From Phoebastria nigripes (taxonomy: Eukaryota; Chordata; Aves; Procellariiformes; Diomedeidae): DNA of 64,000 nucleotides. The notes below the pieces were generated by a model, which was not told where the DNA came from, made no database searches, and saw only the letters and a list, made by a program, of their open reading frames with translations. Within the stretch, counting starts at the first letter, position 1. Each line of letters starts with the position of its first letter. Of the stretch, positions 1-12,181 are shown in pieces. The position numbers and the translations under genes are program-made. The stretch is taken from positions 840,122 through 904,121 of the forward strand of contig JAYKAV010002042.1 of the NCBI GenBank assembly GCA_035582835.1, read 5' to 3'.

Positions 1-823
1 ATGGGCTGAGGCCAACTGCATGAGGTTCAACAAGGCCAAGTGCCGGGTCCTGCACTTTGGCCACAACAACCCCATGCAACGCTACAGGCTTGGGGAAGAG
101 TGGCTGGAAAGCTGCCCAGCAGAAAAGGACCTGGCGGTGCTGGTTGACAGCCGGCTGAATATGAGCCAGCAGTGTGCCCAGGTGGCCAAGAAGGCCAATG
201 GCATCCTGGCCTGTATCAGAAATAGTGAGGCCAGCAGGAGTAGGGAAGTGATCGTGCCCCTGTACTCGGCACTGGTGAGGCCNCACCTCGAATACTGTGT
301 TCCGTTTTGGGCCCCTCACTACAAGAAGGACATTGAGGTGCTGGAGTGTGTCCAGAGAAGGGCAACGAAGCTGGTGAAGGGTCTGGAGNNCAAGTCTTAT
401 GAGGAGTGGCTGAGGGAACTGGGACTGTTTAGCCTGGAGAAGAGGAGGCTCGGGAAGACCTTATTGCTCTCTACAATTACCTGAAAGGAGGTTGTAGTGA
501 GGTGGGTGTCGGTCTCTTCTCCCAAGTAACAAGTGGCAAGACAAACTAAGACCCAAGGACGAGAGGAAATGGCCTCAAGTTGCACCAGGTGAGGTTTAGA
601 TTGGATATTAGGAAAAATTTATTTACTGAAAGAGTGGTCAAGCATTGGAACAGGCTGCCCAGGGAAGTGGTTGAGTCACCATCCCTGGAAGTATTTAAAA
701 GACATGTAGATGAGGCGCTTAGGGACATGGTTTAGTGGGCATGGTGGTGTTGGGTTGACGGTTGGACTCGATGATCTTAAGAGGTCTTTTCCAACCTTAC
801 TGATTCTATGATTCAATGATTCT
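1..823 (+). mobile_element. CR1 LINE fragment, 3' end of the reverse transcriptase ORF plus 3'UTR
   Basis: Positions 20-484 translate to the C-terminal part of a CR1-type reverse transcriptase: a block around [13 protein letters not shown], then [30 protein letters not shown], [15 protein letters not shown] and [11 protein letters not shown]. After this comes the typical CR1 3'UTR (CATTGGAACAGGCTGCCCAG at about 642, GGTTGGACTCGATGATCTTA at about 760) and the short terminal repeat of ATTCTATGATTC type at about 802-823. The element is cut by the window edge at its 5' side. N bases at 283 and 389-390 interrupt it, and the frame is lost near 480, so this is a dead copy. It carries an extra stretch at about 532-558 that is not expected in CR1 and is repeated exactly at 1491-1517. 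Assignment to CR1 is secure; the subfamily is not determined. Confidence 0.93.
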
Positions 824-1490
824 ACATATCATGCAGATTTCAGCCAAAAAAAACATTAAATCAAAGATTTCAGGAACCTCCAAAATAAACTAATGAGGTG
901 TTCCTTTTATTTTCTCCCCACTATTTTCATCTTCAAAAGGGTTCATCCTATACTGGAAGGGAATCAAATAACAATATTTAAATTAAAAACTACTTATATN
1001 ATAATAAAAAAAAATACTAGTCTCTCCATGGCTTAAATATCGCTTACTAGAATCTGTTCATATATCAAAAAATACTCCTATCTCCTATAACCAGCAGGCC
1101 AGTAGGGATATTTTTTGGTAAAAAGATGGGACTTTATCAAAACTATAATACAGAATTCCTAAGTTAATTCTCAAGTTTAAATTTGAAAATTAAAAAAACC
1201 CTTTATTTGTGGAAATTAATAAGCCAAAAACTGTTACCGAATTTTTATAATTGAAACTTTGATCTGACATTTACATATCAGTATACCTCTTTGCCATATA
1301 AATATTTCAGAAAACCATTTGGCAAACAATATTGCTAGTTGGTTGAGTAAACCAGTTCTCTGAACGTTCACCAGAATTTCTCTCTAGATGTAGTTTGATT
1401 TAAATTCAAAGAATTATGCAAGAGTATTTCCTGTATTTCCTAAATCATCTCAAAGCCTCACTTCTTCTAACAAGATTTAGTGAAGTACAG

Positions 1491-1517
1491 AGTGGCAAGA
1501 CAAACTAAGACCCAAGG
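1491..1517 (+). repeat. 27-bp exact copy of a segment inside the upstream CR1
   Basis: The bases beginning AGTGGCAAGACAAACTAAGA and ending CCCAAGG are identical to 532-558 in the CR1 fragment. The flanks are unrelated. In the CR1 copy the segment interrupts the usual join between the GTAACAAGTG part and the GGACGAGAGGAAATGGC part of the 3'UTR, so it looks like an insertion there. A templated insertion between two sites 959 bp apart is the simplest explanation. Confidence 0.75.
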
Positions 1518-3468
1518 TGATTATCCTTTAGAAAGAGGCATGATTAAATGTAAGTATGTAACTCGTCCTCTGGAACTCAAATGCATGTTTTATTAAAGTG
1601 TTATTAGAAGAAGAACAGTGTTATGAGAAGAAGAAAGAGTACTCTGCTACGTCAAGTCTGATAACAAGATCAAGGCACAAGATCTAAATGATTGAGCTAT
1701 CATCCCATATTAACCCTTAATTGTAAAAGCCAATCTCAAATGGTGCCTGCTGGGTATTTATCTTTATTTTTTTTCCTTGTTATTACACATGGAGTCTCAT
1801 CATTCTGTCTGTCTTAAATTTGCCTGATCTTTTCTATTAAAAGGCAGAATACAAGCATTTATTGTTTTGCCAACACTTAATTTTTTGGGTTAATATTTTT
1901 CATGCCAGCTACCTTCTTCATGCTGAGTTATTTTGGGAAGTCTTATCTTAAATGTTTCTAGAAGCAAATTTAAGGGAAATCTTTCCTTACAGAAAAGAAT
2001 AGTATAATGTTTTTATTAAAAATACCCAGTGCTTCCCCTTTTATGAAATAGGAACTGGCAATTTGATAAATCTGAAGAATATTCCTCTTCCTGCTGCCAT
2101 TACAGCGTACCCAAACAGTGTACCTCTATCTCTGCAGAGAATGTGTGTATTCTCTTAGTTTTCCCTCAGCAAATGGATGCCACTGTGTTGCTGTGTTCCA
2201 GACTTGCAGGAGAAGACAAAGGCAGCACATTAGTCTTTTGCAGAAAGAGGAAAGTGATAAAAACCAGAAGAAAACACCCTGAATCAAATGCAAAGGGAGG
2301 GAAAGGGAAAAAAGAACAGCATTCATACTAGGAAGTGATACAGGACTATGGAATGTAAAGGAATAATGGGAACCAGGCAAGCAGCAAGATCATATTGGAA
2401 AGGAATACTAGAGGTGAGGAAGAGACCGGCAGTCTCGGTGGGTAGAAACAAACACCTGAGTGTAACAACAATTGCAAGGAGGCACTGGGAAGAGCAGCAT
2501 GGCGGGTAGGGTCAGTTAGTTGGTAACCATTAGGGTGAGGGTGAGGCAACACAGTTAAAGTGATCCAACGGCTGAATGCTGCTGAAAGGAGGGGTACTAG
2601 CCCCAGCACCCTCCCCAGCTACTTGTTCCCACTGCTCCCCTGGCACTGGCAGGACTCTGCCCATCAGTGATGCAGGAGCACTGGCTCTCTCTGGGGTCAA
2701 ACAAGAACAAAAGCTACTACGAGAGAGGAGGCAGGACAGCAGCTAGATGTATGGGAAGGGAGTAGCAGGAGCACCTTTTCTGACAGTAGTTTAGTTTTAG
2801 TGTGGTTTAGCTGTAATTTGAAATTGCACCTTAAGGCATGCTTTTCTACAGAACCTGAAATTGGGCCCATGCAGAAGAGAGCAGTCTGTTAGCGCAACTA
2901 CTTACTTTGGTGCAAGTACTGGTGATCTCTGCCATGGATCTAAAGCATCAACTATACCAGTAAACCATGTAGGAATCAGGATGATCCTCCAGAATGGACA
3001 GTTGCCATCTTCCCTTTTTAATTAATGAAATCAAATACAAAAACTACTCTGAGAAAATGCTCCATTTGCAAGTTCAAACATTCAAGTTACATAATGTCAA
3101 AACTGATTTTTTTCATAGAACTTTATTCACTTTCCTTATGCATACAAATCGTGATACTAACTGTAATGTTCAAATCAACTGAAACTTACAAGACCCTTGG
3201 AAAACTCAATTAAAATCTGGTTATATAAAGTGGAAAATTTTCCTTTCACTCTTCTCTTTGATCAGTTAAAGCCAACATTTCATCAACTAATATGAAGGTG
3301 ATGGCATAAATGTCAAGGAACACAAGAATAGGTAATTTTTCATCATTTGTTACCCATGCAGTAACACTACTACACTCCTATATTTTTACTTCTATGAGAA
3401 GTTTCCACCAAAATCATGGATGAGTTTTGTATGTTACAGGAAGCGTGATTTGGGTGACGTATAGTAGA

Positions 3469-3512
3469 GGTACATGGTAGAGTTCTACCTGGTACATGGT
3501 AGAATTATAAGC
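3469..3512. repeat. 22-bp direct tandem duplication
   Basis: Two adjacent 22-bp units both begin GGTACATGGTAGA. The second unit diverges in its last third. It looks like an old local duplication with no sign of function. Confidence 0.6.
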
Positions 3513-6270
3513 AAATTTATAAACATATGAAAAAATGAAGTTATAAAATTCAGACTCATCTGCAAACAAAGAAAAACCATGATCTGTTAATGCTTCTTTG
3601 TAAATATTTTCACCATTACAGTGTTCAGCCCCTTGGACACTACTTTTACCTACCCTATCAGCTTCTCCTGCTGATGTTTCTGATGGAACTTCTTTTATCA
3701 TCTAGTGCAGCCTGAGGATTCTGGGGGAATTGTTTGTAGCTTTGTCTCAAATAAGTACAACATCTTCCCATATGGGATCTGTAGCAGCTGTAGTAGTATC
3801 ATCAGGGAAAGCATATTTTATTACCCTCAATGAGGTTGAAAAAATGACATTAGGGTATTGTCAGTTGTAACATGTGGCTTATTTAATTAGGTACACAAGT
3901 ACTGGGAGAATTTCCAAACTGAAATACATCTGAGACAATTACTAGATACACAACATGAAGCACTTGAGAGCTTTGATCTCCAGATACTACCTTCAGAAGG
4001 TCAGTGCAGTACACTCTCTAAATGGTTAAGCTGGGTGTGTCATGATTTAGCTTGTGTAGGGAAGCAAATTATTATTTCAGATGGAAAATAGTTTTTTCCT
4101 TAGGATTAAATAATCAATAGTATTACTATTAGAAAAGAATTCTCCAAGAAGTCAAGAATCTTGGTTGCAAAATATTTTTAATATTAAAATTAAGGACTAG
4201 CCTTATTATTTTTAGATAATGTCATGAAAAAGGGTAGAAGAATAAAGCAGTGTAGCCCTTTGTATTTCCAAAAATACTTGTGTTAGAAATACTCCACCAA
4301 CCTGCAATAATATTCTCCTTTGTATATCTCGTGTCTCTACATTTTTCTTGGTAGCAAAGGTCAGTTCTTTATGACATTTCCCATTTTCTTTCCTGAAAGA
4401 ACTCCTTACAGCAGAAATGACCAGTTTCTTCTGAATTTTTCTTTACTTCAAAATAGCTTTAGAATTTGTCTCTTTGACTGTGGATTCCAAAATATGGTAC
4501 AAAACTCAGGCCGTACAGCCCTAAAGCAAGGCCATGTCTACACATAGGACTGCTCCTGTCTTCCAGGAAAATTCACACATTGTTTTTCCAGTCTGGAATG
4601 GAGTGACAAGGTTACGCCACCCTTACTCCTTAGAAGAAGCTGCACACAGATTTCCCAGGTCTGGTTGTGATGCAGGCAATGTCTACATAACTAGCGCAGT
4701 GCTGTTAAGTGCAAATCAATATGGAAAAGTATTTGATGCTGAGATTGTGGCATTCATACAATACACATTTCAGTAGCTTTTAAATTGGAAGAGCACTAAT
4801 CTTAACAAAGCATAGTAAATGGGAAGAATCGGGAGATTCACTTCGAAAGCTCACTTCTGATCTAAATTAAAATGCTACCGAAGACACATCCATACCTTCT
4901 AACAAAACAAGGCTATCATTTGGCACAGGAAAGGAGACTATGTTTTGGTCGCAGAAGTAACTGGAAGGAATGCTTGGCAAGGATTTTAACAATCAATCAC
5001 TGTTTTNTTTTTACCATTTATAGCAAATAAACTAATTTCAGAGATTTTATAAATTATATAAACTCTAAAATATTCATAATTTATTCAGGTTATCTGAAAG
5101 CATAAATGTTGCAGGTGTTTAGAATGGGCACATCACCTACAGGAGCTGTTGTGTGCACTAATGAAAATTGGGGAATTACAGTTACAAGACTTTCTTTGGA
5201 AAAATGTGGTTTGCTTTGCATAATACCACAAGATTTGAAAAAAAGAATGCAGTCACATCATGGAAAAAATATACTCTATTTATGCTGCAGGGAAAAGTTG
5301 CAAGTTCATGTAAGCAAAATACATGTCTAGGAAACTTGGGCAGCTTTTACATTGGGGACAATCCTCATCAGAACTTCATAATCTTGCTAAAATCTTTCTT
5401 TGTTGTTCTTCTACAAAAAGCAGAATACCACTTAAAGCAAAATAAATGTTGTGATCCTCAAAGCTCTACAGAAGAAAGTATTTTATCCTTAACATAGTGG
5501 TCAGAGTAAGTTAATCTAGTACATGGATATACATAACCCTTTATAATAAATGTTCTTCCTTGGGGTTACAGCCAAAAAAATATGCTTTATTGAAGTTAAT
5601 GTGGAAGGGCCTAATGTATGGGCAAAATATGCCTGCAAAGTTTATTTCATTATTTAAAACAAAACAGAACAAAACAACCATCAGACGGTTTTAGGAAGGT
5701 AGGCCATACCACAGAAACCAGAGTCAAAACAAGCTGCGGGTACAGCAGAGGGTTCGAGCAGGAGTAGAAAAGCAAAACTGAGGAAACACAAACTAGGCTA
5801 CTGGCTGGAGCTCCTGCCCTGTGGTTTCAGTAGCAAAGATTTTTTCTTCCACCAAGAATAAAACACCAAGTGTTTTAATACTGAGTTAGAGNAATAAGCT
5901 TCCCGATTTTACTGCAGTGCAGCCAGCACCGCCGAAGCTGGGGAACTGGGGAAACGGCCTCTGCCTCACAAACGCAACACCGCCCCGCACCCTGAGAGAA
6001 CAACCCCCGAAAGAGTTTTAAATAGCCTAAAGCCCACTCCCCCGCGCTGGCTTAGATCATTTTCCTCCGGGCAGGAAGCAATGGGCTGTCTGGAGACAAA
6101 GCTGCCCCGCTCCGCCGGGGCAGCCGGCCACTGCCCCTCACAGCCCCCCCCTCCCGGGCCGAGCACCCGCACGCGCCCCGACGCCCGCTCGCGACCTCCC
6201 CGCAATGTGTCCCTCCCGCCCCCAACGGCCGCTCGCTCAATGACGGCTCGGCTCGGCCCCCACCGGGGGG

Positions 6271-6289
6271 GATGCTGGGAGTTGTAGTC
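6271..6289 (-). promoter_or_regulatory. ZNF143/THAP11-type site (SBS-like)
   Basis: On the - strand the sequence reads GACTACAACTCCCAGCATC, close to the consensus ACTACAAnTCCCAGCATGC bound by ZNF143 at CpG-island promoters. It lies in the GC-rich island upstream of N4BP2L2 and faces the second site at 6309. Confidence 0.75.
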
Positions 6290-6308
6290 CGACGCCCTTC
6301 CGGGCGGA

Positions 6309-6324
6309 ACTACAAGTCCCATAA
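6309..6324 (+). promoter_or_regulatory. Second, weaker ZNF143-type site in opposite orientation
   Basis: The + strand reads ACTACAAGTCCCATAA. It keeps the ACTACAA-TCCCA core and loses the GCATGC end. It begins 20 bases after the first motif ends and is inverted relative to it. Confidence 0.55.
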
Positions 6325-6364
6325 CAGCTGAGGGTTGCGGGCGTGAAGAGGCAGAGGGAGGTGG

Positions 6365-6374
6365 CGCCATTTTG
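6365..6374 (-). promoter_or_regulatory. YY1-type site
   Basis: The - strand reads CAAAATGGCG, matching the AAnATGGCG core bound by YY1, which is often placed just downstream of the start site in CpG-island promoters. This suggests that transcription begins close to 6300-6370. The start itself is not shown by the sequence. Confidence 0.5.
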
Positions 6375-6498
6375 CGAGCGAGGGGTCGCCAGCACTCCCT
6401 TCCCTTCCCCCCCCCCTCCCCCACCTGCCGGGAGTGCGCTGCTCGCCGAGGCGGCGGAAGACGGGCGGGCGCCTCTGCCTTGAGGTTGGTCTCCTCAC

Positions 6499-6508
6499 TC
6501 GCATGCGG
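6499..6508. promoter_or_regulatory. NRF1-like palindrome
   Basis: The bases CGCATGCGG form a near match to the NRF1 consensus GCGCATGCGC. It is located in the island after the YY1-type site. One half-site is imperfect, so this is tentative. Confidence 0.35.
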
Positions 6509-6959
6509 CTGTGGCTTCTGTTCAGCGCGGCCGGGAAGGCGCTTCTCCCCGCCGCCGCCACCACCACCGCTGTCACCGACGTGTGGCAAAGGGGGACCGT
6601 GGCCGAGTGCTCGGGTGGCCGCCGCGGCCGGGCGGGGAGGGGGGCAGTGCGGCGGCGGCAGTGTTGGCGCACAAGAGCCGGCTGCTGGGGTTGTGGGACA
6701 TCGGTGCCGGGCTGAGGGGAGTGTGTGTGGGGCGGGGACGGGGGGTGCCGTACCCTGGGGGGTGGGGAGGGAAGGAGCGGCTGACACACCTACCGGGAGT
6801 TGGGGCTGGCGGTTCCCGGCAGCCGCACCTTCGCCTCAGGCACCCGCTCCCAGCGGCGGCCTTGCCGCCGCCATCCCGGTGCAGAGCAGCGCCTGCTTCC
6901 CCCGGCTCTGAGGTGTGGCCTGCCTCTGTGTGAGGGGCGCTGGCCTACATGCTTTGCCG

Positions 6960-9129
6960 CCTCCGTACTTAGAAAGAGGTGGTCACACAGGCAAAACCAA
7001 GCAATTCCCCCCATCTTTAAGTTCTGCCATATATGCCTTCTTTTTCCATTTGGAAATTTATTGTACAGGTGGAGCTTAAGGCCGTGAGTTATTTGGTTGA
7101 GAATTCTGGATGTTTGGCAGGTTAGTTAAAGTGGTAATTTAGCATTGCAAGTTTCAGCCAAGTGAGTCACATATGCCAGCTCAGGTTCAACGCTTACGAC
7201 CAGTTCTTCACAGAAATATGACAGACCTCTGCCTATCCCATTCAAGAGACAAGACTGTTGCTTAGATTGCACTTTCTCAGTACGTACTTGCTCTGTCCTC
7301 CCCAAGAATGCAAGTGGAGATGCTTTCGCATGCATCTTCACTGCCCCAAAGGATAGTCAGGGAAAGTCTGTTAAAGATCAGCAAGAAAGGATATTTTTGC
7401 GTAGGACAGTCACAGAGCAGCATCCTCCATCATTAGAGATATAGTTGTGCAGCAAGTGTTCACATGCTTTCTGATTTCATTCCACATCAGACTTCATTCC
7501 ACCAGCATAGAATATGTGCTTTGCTTAAACACCATCCCAGAAGACAGATGAGGACATAGAAGCTAATAAAGCAACTTTTTTTTTCCAACCCTGTTTTTGA
7601 GTAAAGGTAGAGTAACATTTCTGTATAGATGGGGGATAGAGTCTGCGATTCATATGATGTCATTCTTGCTTTCTGATTTACAAAAAAGAGGAACTGAGAA
7701 GCTGGAGGTATGCATAAAACATGTATATCTTGAGAGGAGGAGAGACCATAGTACCCACAACATTGTTCCACCAATTCTGAGGAAGAGGGACAGTTGCGTG
7801 GCCATGTTTCTCCCCTTTCTGACATTAGTGCTGTCTTCCAAGTGGTAAAGTCAAATGCAAACAGTAAAATCTCCTTGGTTTAGACATTTGGAGACTGAGG
7901 ATGGCAGAATTCTCTTCCTGTGGATGAGAAGGTGCCCAGAGTAACACCTTTTCTTGTCAGTTTTGCAAGTGAACATAAGATGATAAATGTTACTTACAAA
8001 CTTTCCCTTAATACTACCTACAGATCCTTTTCAGATAAAGAAAAAAACTCAATTTCTTGTCCAGAATGAAGAGCATGTGACATTTTATTAAAATTTACTC
8101 CTAGAAAGTTGGAATGTTCACAGAAAGCAGTAGAATAAACCCTCTAGTAGGAAAAACTCTTTCTTTCTTGTTTGGTACTGCATTTGTTTTTGGGGGCGGG
8201 ATTTGCTGAATAAACTAGTTGGCACGATTTATAATAAAATGACTATTGCTTTTTATTGCATTCTATCTAGACCTCTGGAATACAAAGGAAAATCCAAGTA
8301 ATTCTAACTAATAGTTAGATGGATAATGTCATGACTGCATGTCACAGTGGTCAATGCCATCTTGCTTTGTTTTTAATTGCTCTTGTCTCTCTGAATCTTT
8401 CTGGAACTTATTGGCTCATTCTTAGATTGCAGTCTCTTTGGGGCAGGGATTGCATTTTTGTGTTCATTTTTAGAAAACATGCAATCAAGTGGTCTTAGTC
8501 CCTAACAAAGGTCTGTAGTTGTTCCAAAACCAGAAACATAATAACAGATTGCAGATTTAATTTTAAGTTTTGTTTGACTAGTACCAAATTATAAATGCCA
8601 TCCAGCATCTGTTTGACTGGTGTTAAATGAATTAGTTGAGTTCAGTTTGTGTCACAGAAAATAATCCTTGTGATTGAGGTATTTGCATTTTTGTTGGTCA
8701 TAGTAGTAGTGATGTCAGGCATCAGTTTGTGCATTGGAAATTGGCACATGTTTATGCTGTAAAAGAGATTTATAACACTTGGCAGATTAACATAGGTCAG
8801 TAGAGAACAGAGGTGGTTGATGTAATTCATTTTTCAAATATCCACATTTAAAAAGCGTGATTTGTAAATTATTTAAGATATATCATAAAATGTGACTGCT
8901 AGACTGGTACAGCACTAATGTATTTCTTTGCTAAAGATGTGTAATAATGTGGCAATTTTGTTTAAACAAGACTTCCAGTAGGAGATGTCTGCTTTTCTTC
9001 CGGTTGAGTACATTTTAGTTGTGACCATGGAGGGTCTGAGGATGCGTATCATAGGCCTGAATAACTTCTGCTTTTTTATGTTTCACTTTAAAAATGTGCA
9101 TGCTGATAATGTATTAATTTTTTTCTAAG
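6960..9129 (+). other. N4BP2L2: N4BP2L2 first intron (5'UTR intron)
   Basis: AT-rich DNA lies between the CpG island and the first coding exon, ending in TTTTTTTCTAAG at 9129. The short ORFs on both strands at 7487-7848 have no recognisable similarity. No repeat of a known family was seen. Confidence 0.6.
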
Positions 9130-10598
9130 ATGCTTCATGCTGAAAGTAGAATAAGGCTCTTGGAGTGTCAGGATGAAATCACAATTGAACCATGTTCTAA
9201 AAAAATGAAGTCAACAGAAGGGGCTTACAAGGAACTCTCTGATGATGATAACCAAGGTATTCAAGAGGAAGTGGATGCTGAGAGAACATCAAATGATTTG
9301 ATACCAGCGTATGCCTCAGATAACCAAGGGCAGCATGAAATGCTGAAGCAAGAGAAAATACCTACTGGTGTCTTGGGAACACTGAATGAAGTGCTCCCTG
9401 AATATAATCTAGTGCTTAGTCAGCCCATTGATTCAGAAACTGTGCAGAATGTAAATCTTCCATTTGCATCCATAAATGACACTAAAGTTGAAGAAAAGAA
9501 AGGCCCTTTTATTACAAATAGTGCTGGTGAAGATAATATTAGAAATGGCAGTACATCATTCCCAGTAAATAGAAATGCATCAGATGAAGAGTTTTTTACA
9601 AGCAAAGAATTTATCGGACCGATTTACAAGCCTGCCGAAAGTAACAAACAGGACAAATCTGGCAGTTGCAATGAATGTAGAAGCAGTGAGGGAGATCAGA
9701 ATGAATTGCATGAAAACAGAGCTAAAAGAAAGGAGGCAAAGATGATGCAGACTATTTCTTCTGCTGTACCAGAAATAGATGATGAACTGGACCAGTTCTA
9801 TAAAGAAATTCACCAGCTGGAAAATGAAAATTTAGACACTAATTTTCAGGAAAAAGAAACTGAAACTTCTCAGGAACAATACTCTCCATATAACTGTAGT
9901 CAAACCTCACAAGAGGATTATCAACGCGTATTGTTGGGCAGCCCACAACCATTTTATGAGAATGGACAGTGTTTCTTTGGGGAACAGAACAGTCAGAAAA
10001 CAAGCAATGAGCAGCAGTTTGTCATGGAAACAAGTGGCTGGAAAACTGAAAATACCTTTAATGGACAAGTAGATTCCAAGTATTTTAACTACTCGGTGCC
10101 TGAATTCAGACCTGCTTGGCAGTCAACAGAGTCTTTCATAGTACCTCAGGGACCTCTTCCTCCTAGATTCAACCATCAATCGCATTTTCAGGTACTTAAT
10201 TCCCCACCACAAAAAACAAATGCTCTCCCTTCTCAGAATGGTGAACTTTCTTACAAAAATTATCATGGTTACAATAGAGTTACTGATATGAACAGTCATG
10301 GTCCATTGCTCGATCGAAGTACCAACTATCCTGGTCATATTGATATGCATACTACTCAGGTCTTCAGAAATGGAAATAATGACCAGAACGGACTCCAAAA
10401 TAATGACCAGAACAGACTCCAAAATAATGGTTTCTGTGAAACCAGAGAAGAGTGTTGGAAGGATCCAAAAGCTGACAATGCAGAAGGAATGCACAGCTTT
10501 TCTTCCTTGCAGTTACCTGAAGAAAGATTCGGTTGTTCACAGAAATTGCTCCTCATCTTAAGAGGCCTACCTGGTTCAGGGAAATCAACACTTTCTCG
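9130..10598 (+). CDS. N4BP2L2: N4BP2L2 coding exon 1: N-terminal region and Walker A loop
   Basis: A large exon follows an acceptor (TTTTTCTAAG) directly before the ATG at 9130. It encodes residues 1-489 and two bases of codon 490. The start is supported because the first 30 residues align with the mammalian N-terminus, including the basic KKMKST stretch near residue 18. Most of the region is polar and rich in Asn, Gln, Glu and Ser, so probably disordered. Islands of conservation are FIGPIYKP (about 161-168), ELDQFYKEIHQLE (about 218-230) and FCETREECWKD (about 434-444). The exon ends in the Walker A loop GLPGSGKST (K485), with the donor CG/GTAAGT. It includes a 24-bp tandem repeat at 10375-10422. 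Confidence is high for the exon and good for the start. Confidence 0.95.
10375..10430 (+). repeat. N4BP2L2: 24-bp tandem repeat inside N4BP2L2 coding exon 1
   Basis: Unit AATAATGACCAGAACGGACT plus CCAA is followed by a copy with one mismatch (G to A) and a third partial copy of 8 bases. It is in frame and encodes two 8-residue units (NNDQNGLQ-like and NNDQNRLQ-like) just before the conserved NGFCETREECWKD segment. The single substitution suggests a recent duplication. Confidence 0.9.
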
Positions 10599-12181
10599 GT
10601 AAGTAAAGACTTACAGCTTGGGAAGCTTATTCAAATCAAAATTTTTAAGAATTTTTAAAAAACTACCTGTAAGCACTTGGCAAACTTTGGTATTTGTAAA
10701 TTAGGCTATTAAAATACAGTAATTTTTACTTAATGAGGACATACGACAGTAAATATTGAAAAAATTTGGGTTTTTTTTGTCTCCTTTAGTGTTTTGATGA
10801 ACAGGAGCTGGTTTATGTTAAATTTAAGATGTTCTGTATCCATTAAATTGCATAATCTCTTATTTTGAAACTTTCAGGTATACGAGTACGTGATGGTCTG
10901 CCTCTTTTATTATTCTATTCCTTCATTTAAAAAAATCTTCCGTCAAATCTAGCAGCATTAATTTGACTGAACCAGAAGTACTTTTTTATGCCCATGCAAA
11001 AATCTTCAAAGACCACTGGAAGAATTTTGCTACTCTGAAAATACTTAATTTGATGAAACTGAGCATAATCTCATTCCTTTTTTCATACTATGATCTGTCA
11101 ACTTCTCTGTTTATTTGTGAACAACACNGAAGAAAAGTATTATTTTCCCTTAAAAATATACTTGTTGAAGTCTGATGGGTTAAAAGCAAGTACCACCTCC
11201 AACTTGGATTTTCACTTTTTTTTTTTGGCCTAGTTTAAAAAGTACATAAGTTGACACAGAGCACAGACACTATCTGTGTTAAGTGAAAATAGGTTTCTTT
11301 TGCACACACACAAAAAAAGAAGTTACTATATCAGTACTTACTGATTGAGCTTCATCCAGAAACTGTACATCACAAACGGGATGTCTTCTGTGGTTATCTT
11401 CTGTTGTATGCTGAGTGTATTAAATAGATACAGTGATCATGTTCTTCCTTGTTTTATGTATAAAGGAGTAACCTTGCTGTTTGGTTTTTTCCCTGATATT
11501 TAAGAGACTGTGATCTCTGTATCATAGAAAAATACCTATTAGAAATTTCTAGCTTACATATTTGTATAATTTTTAACTATAACATTTTCTAGTTACTGAG
11601 TGCTCTATTTTGCAAACCTGCATTTCTGAAGCTGCATGAGCCTGTGCGGGTATTATTACAATAATTTCTTTAATATATGAAAGCAACACAGAAAATTACA
11701 AAAAAAACCAACCCTGCGGAAAAATGCTGCCTCATTCAGTGCAGGAATTGGATAATACTTAATGTGAAGATATCTAACAGAATAGAATAGAGTATTTTGT
11801 TTTCCATGTTTTGTGTGCTGAATTGTCTTTGAATCTTTCTCTAAATATGTTATCCATATTATCTGAAAGATTCTAAATATCTTCAGGTTTTTACAAACAC
11901 ATATTCTTGCTTTTTCATCTCTTGCTAGTGAGATCAGTTACTAATTTCATTTAACGGATGGGAAAGTAGGCACTATGAGGTCAAGGTCAAGAATAGTCAC
12001 CAAATTTGGGTGCAGAATTTGAACTGTGTGGGGCTTGTTTTTCAGTGTATTCAATTATATGCAGTTTCATATGTTCAAAGCTTGGTTGCAATTGTTAATT
12101 CCCATGAAATCATGTCTCAGGTACCTGGTGGTGGGGAAACCCAGAATTAATGTCTGCCTATGAGGAGAATATATGTATTAT

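Larger units (their letters stand above)
824..5900. other. Intergenic AT-rich DNA upstream of N4BP2L2, no gene seen
   Basis: This is AT-rich sequence with many stops in all frames and only short ORFs (up to 109 codons) that resemble nothing I recognise. It holds small direct tandem duplications: about 20 bp at 1597-1637 and 22 bp at 3469-3512. Positions 1491-1517 are an exact copy of 27 bases from the CR1 element at 532-558. Around 4526-4700 there is a stretch with two GTCTACA-containing segments that could be an old transposon remnant. Single N bases occur at 1000, 5007 and 5892. No promoter or exon could be supported. Confidence 0.6.
5920..6960 (+). promoter_or_regulatory. CpG island promoter of N4BP2L2
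   Basis: This is a sharply GC- and CpG-rich island in otherwise AT-rich DNA, ending about 2.2 kb before the first coding exon of N4BP2L2. It contains two ZNF143-type motifs in opposite orientation, a YY1-type site and an NRF1-like palindrome (listed separately). There is no clear TATA box, as expected for a broadly expressed gene. The non-coding first exon must lie here. Possible donors are TTGAG/GTTGGT with the exon ending at 6484 and CTGAG/GTGTGG ending at 6912, and I cannot choose between them. The island may also serve a divergent transcript on the - strand; in mammals PDS5B lies on this side in the opposite orientation, but no exon of it is visible here. Open frames across the island reflect base composition only. 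Confidence 0.8.

Noticed and set aside
5966..6787. 273-codon open frame on the - strand across the first CpG island
   Set aside because: GC-rich DNA lacks stop codons; open frames exist on both strands here, the composition is Pro/Ala/Arg-rich, and there are no family motifs.
6372..6933. Overlapping + strand open frames of 93-179 codons in the CpG island
   Set aside because: Same compositional cause; they overlap in three frames and have no similarity or clear splice link to the first coding exon.
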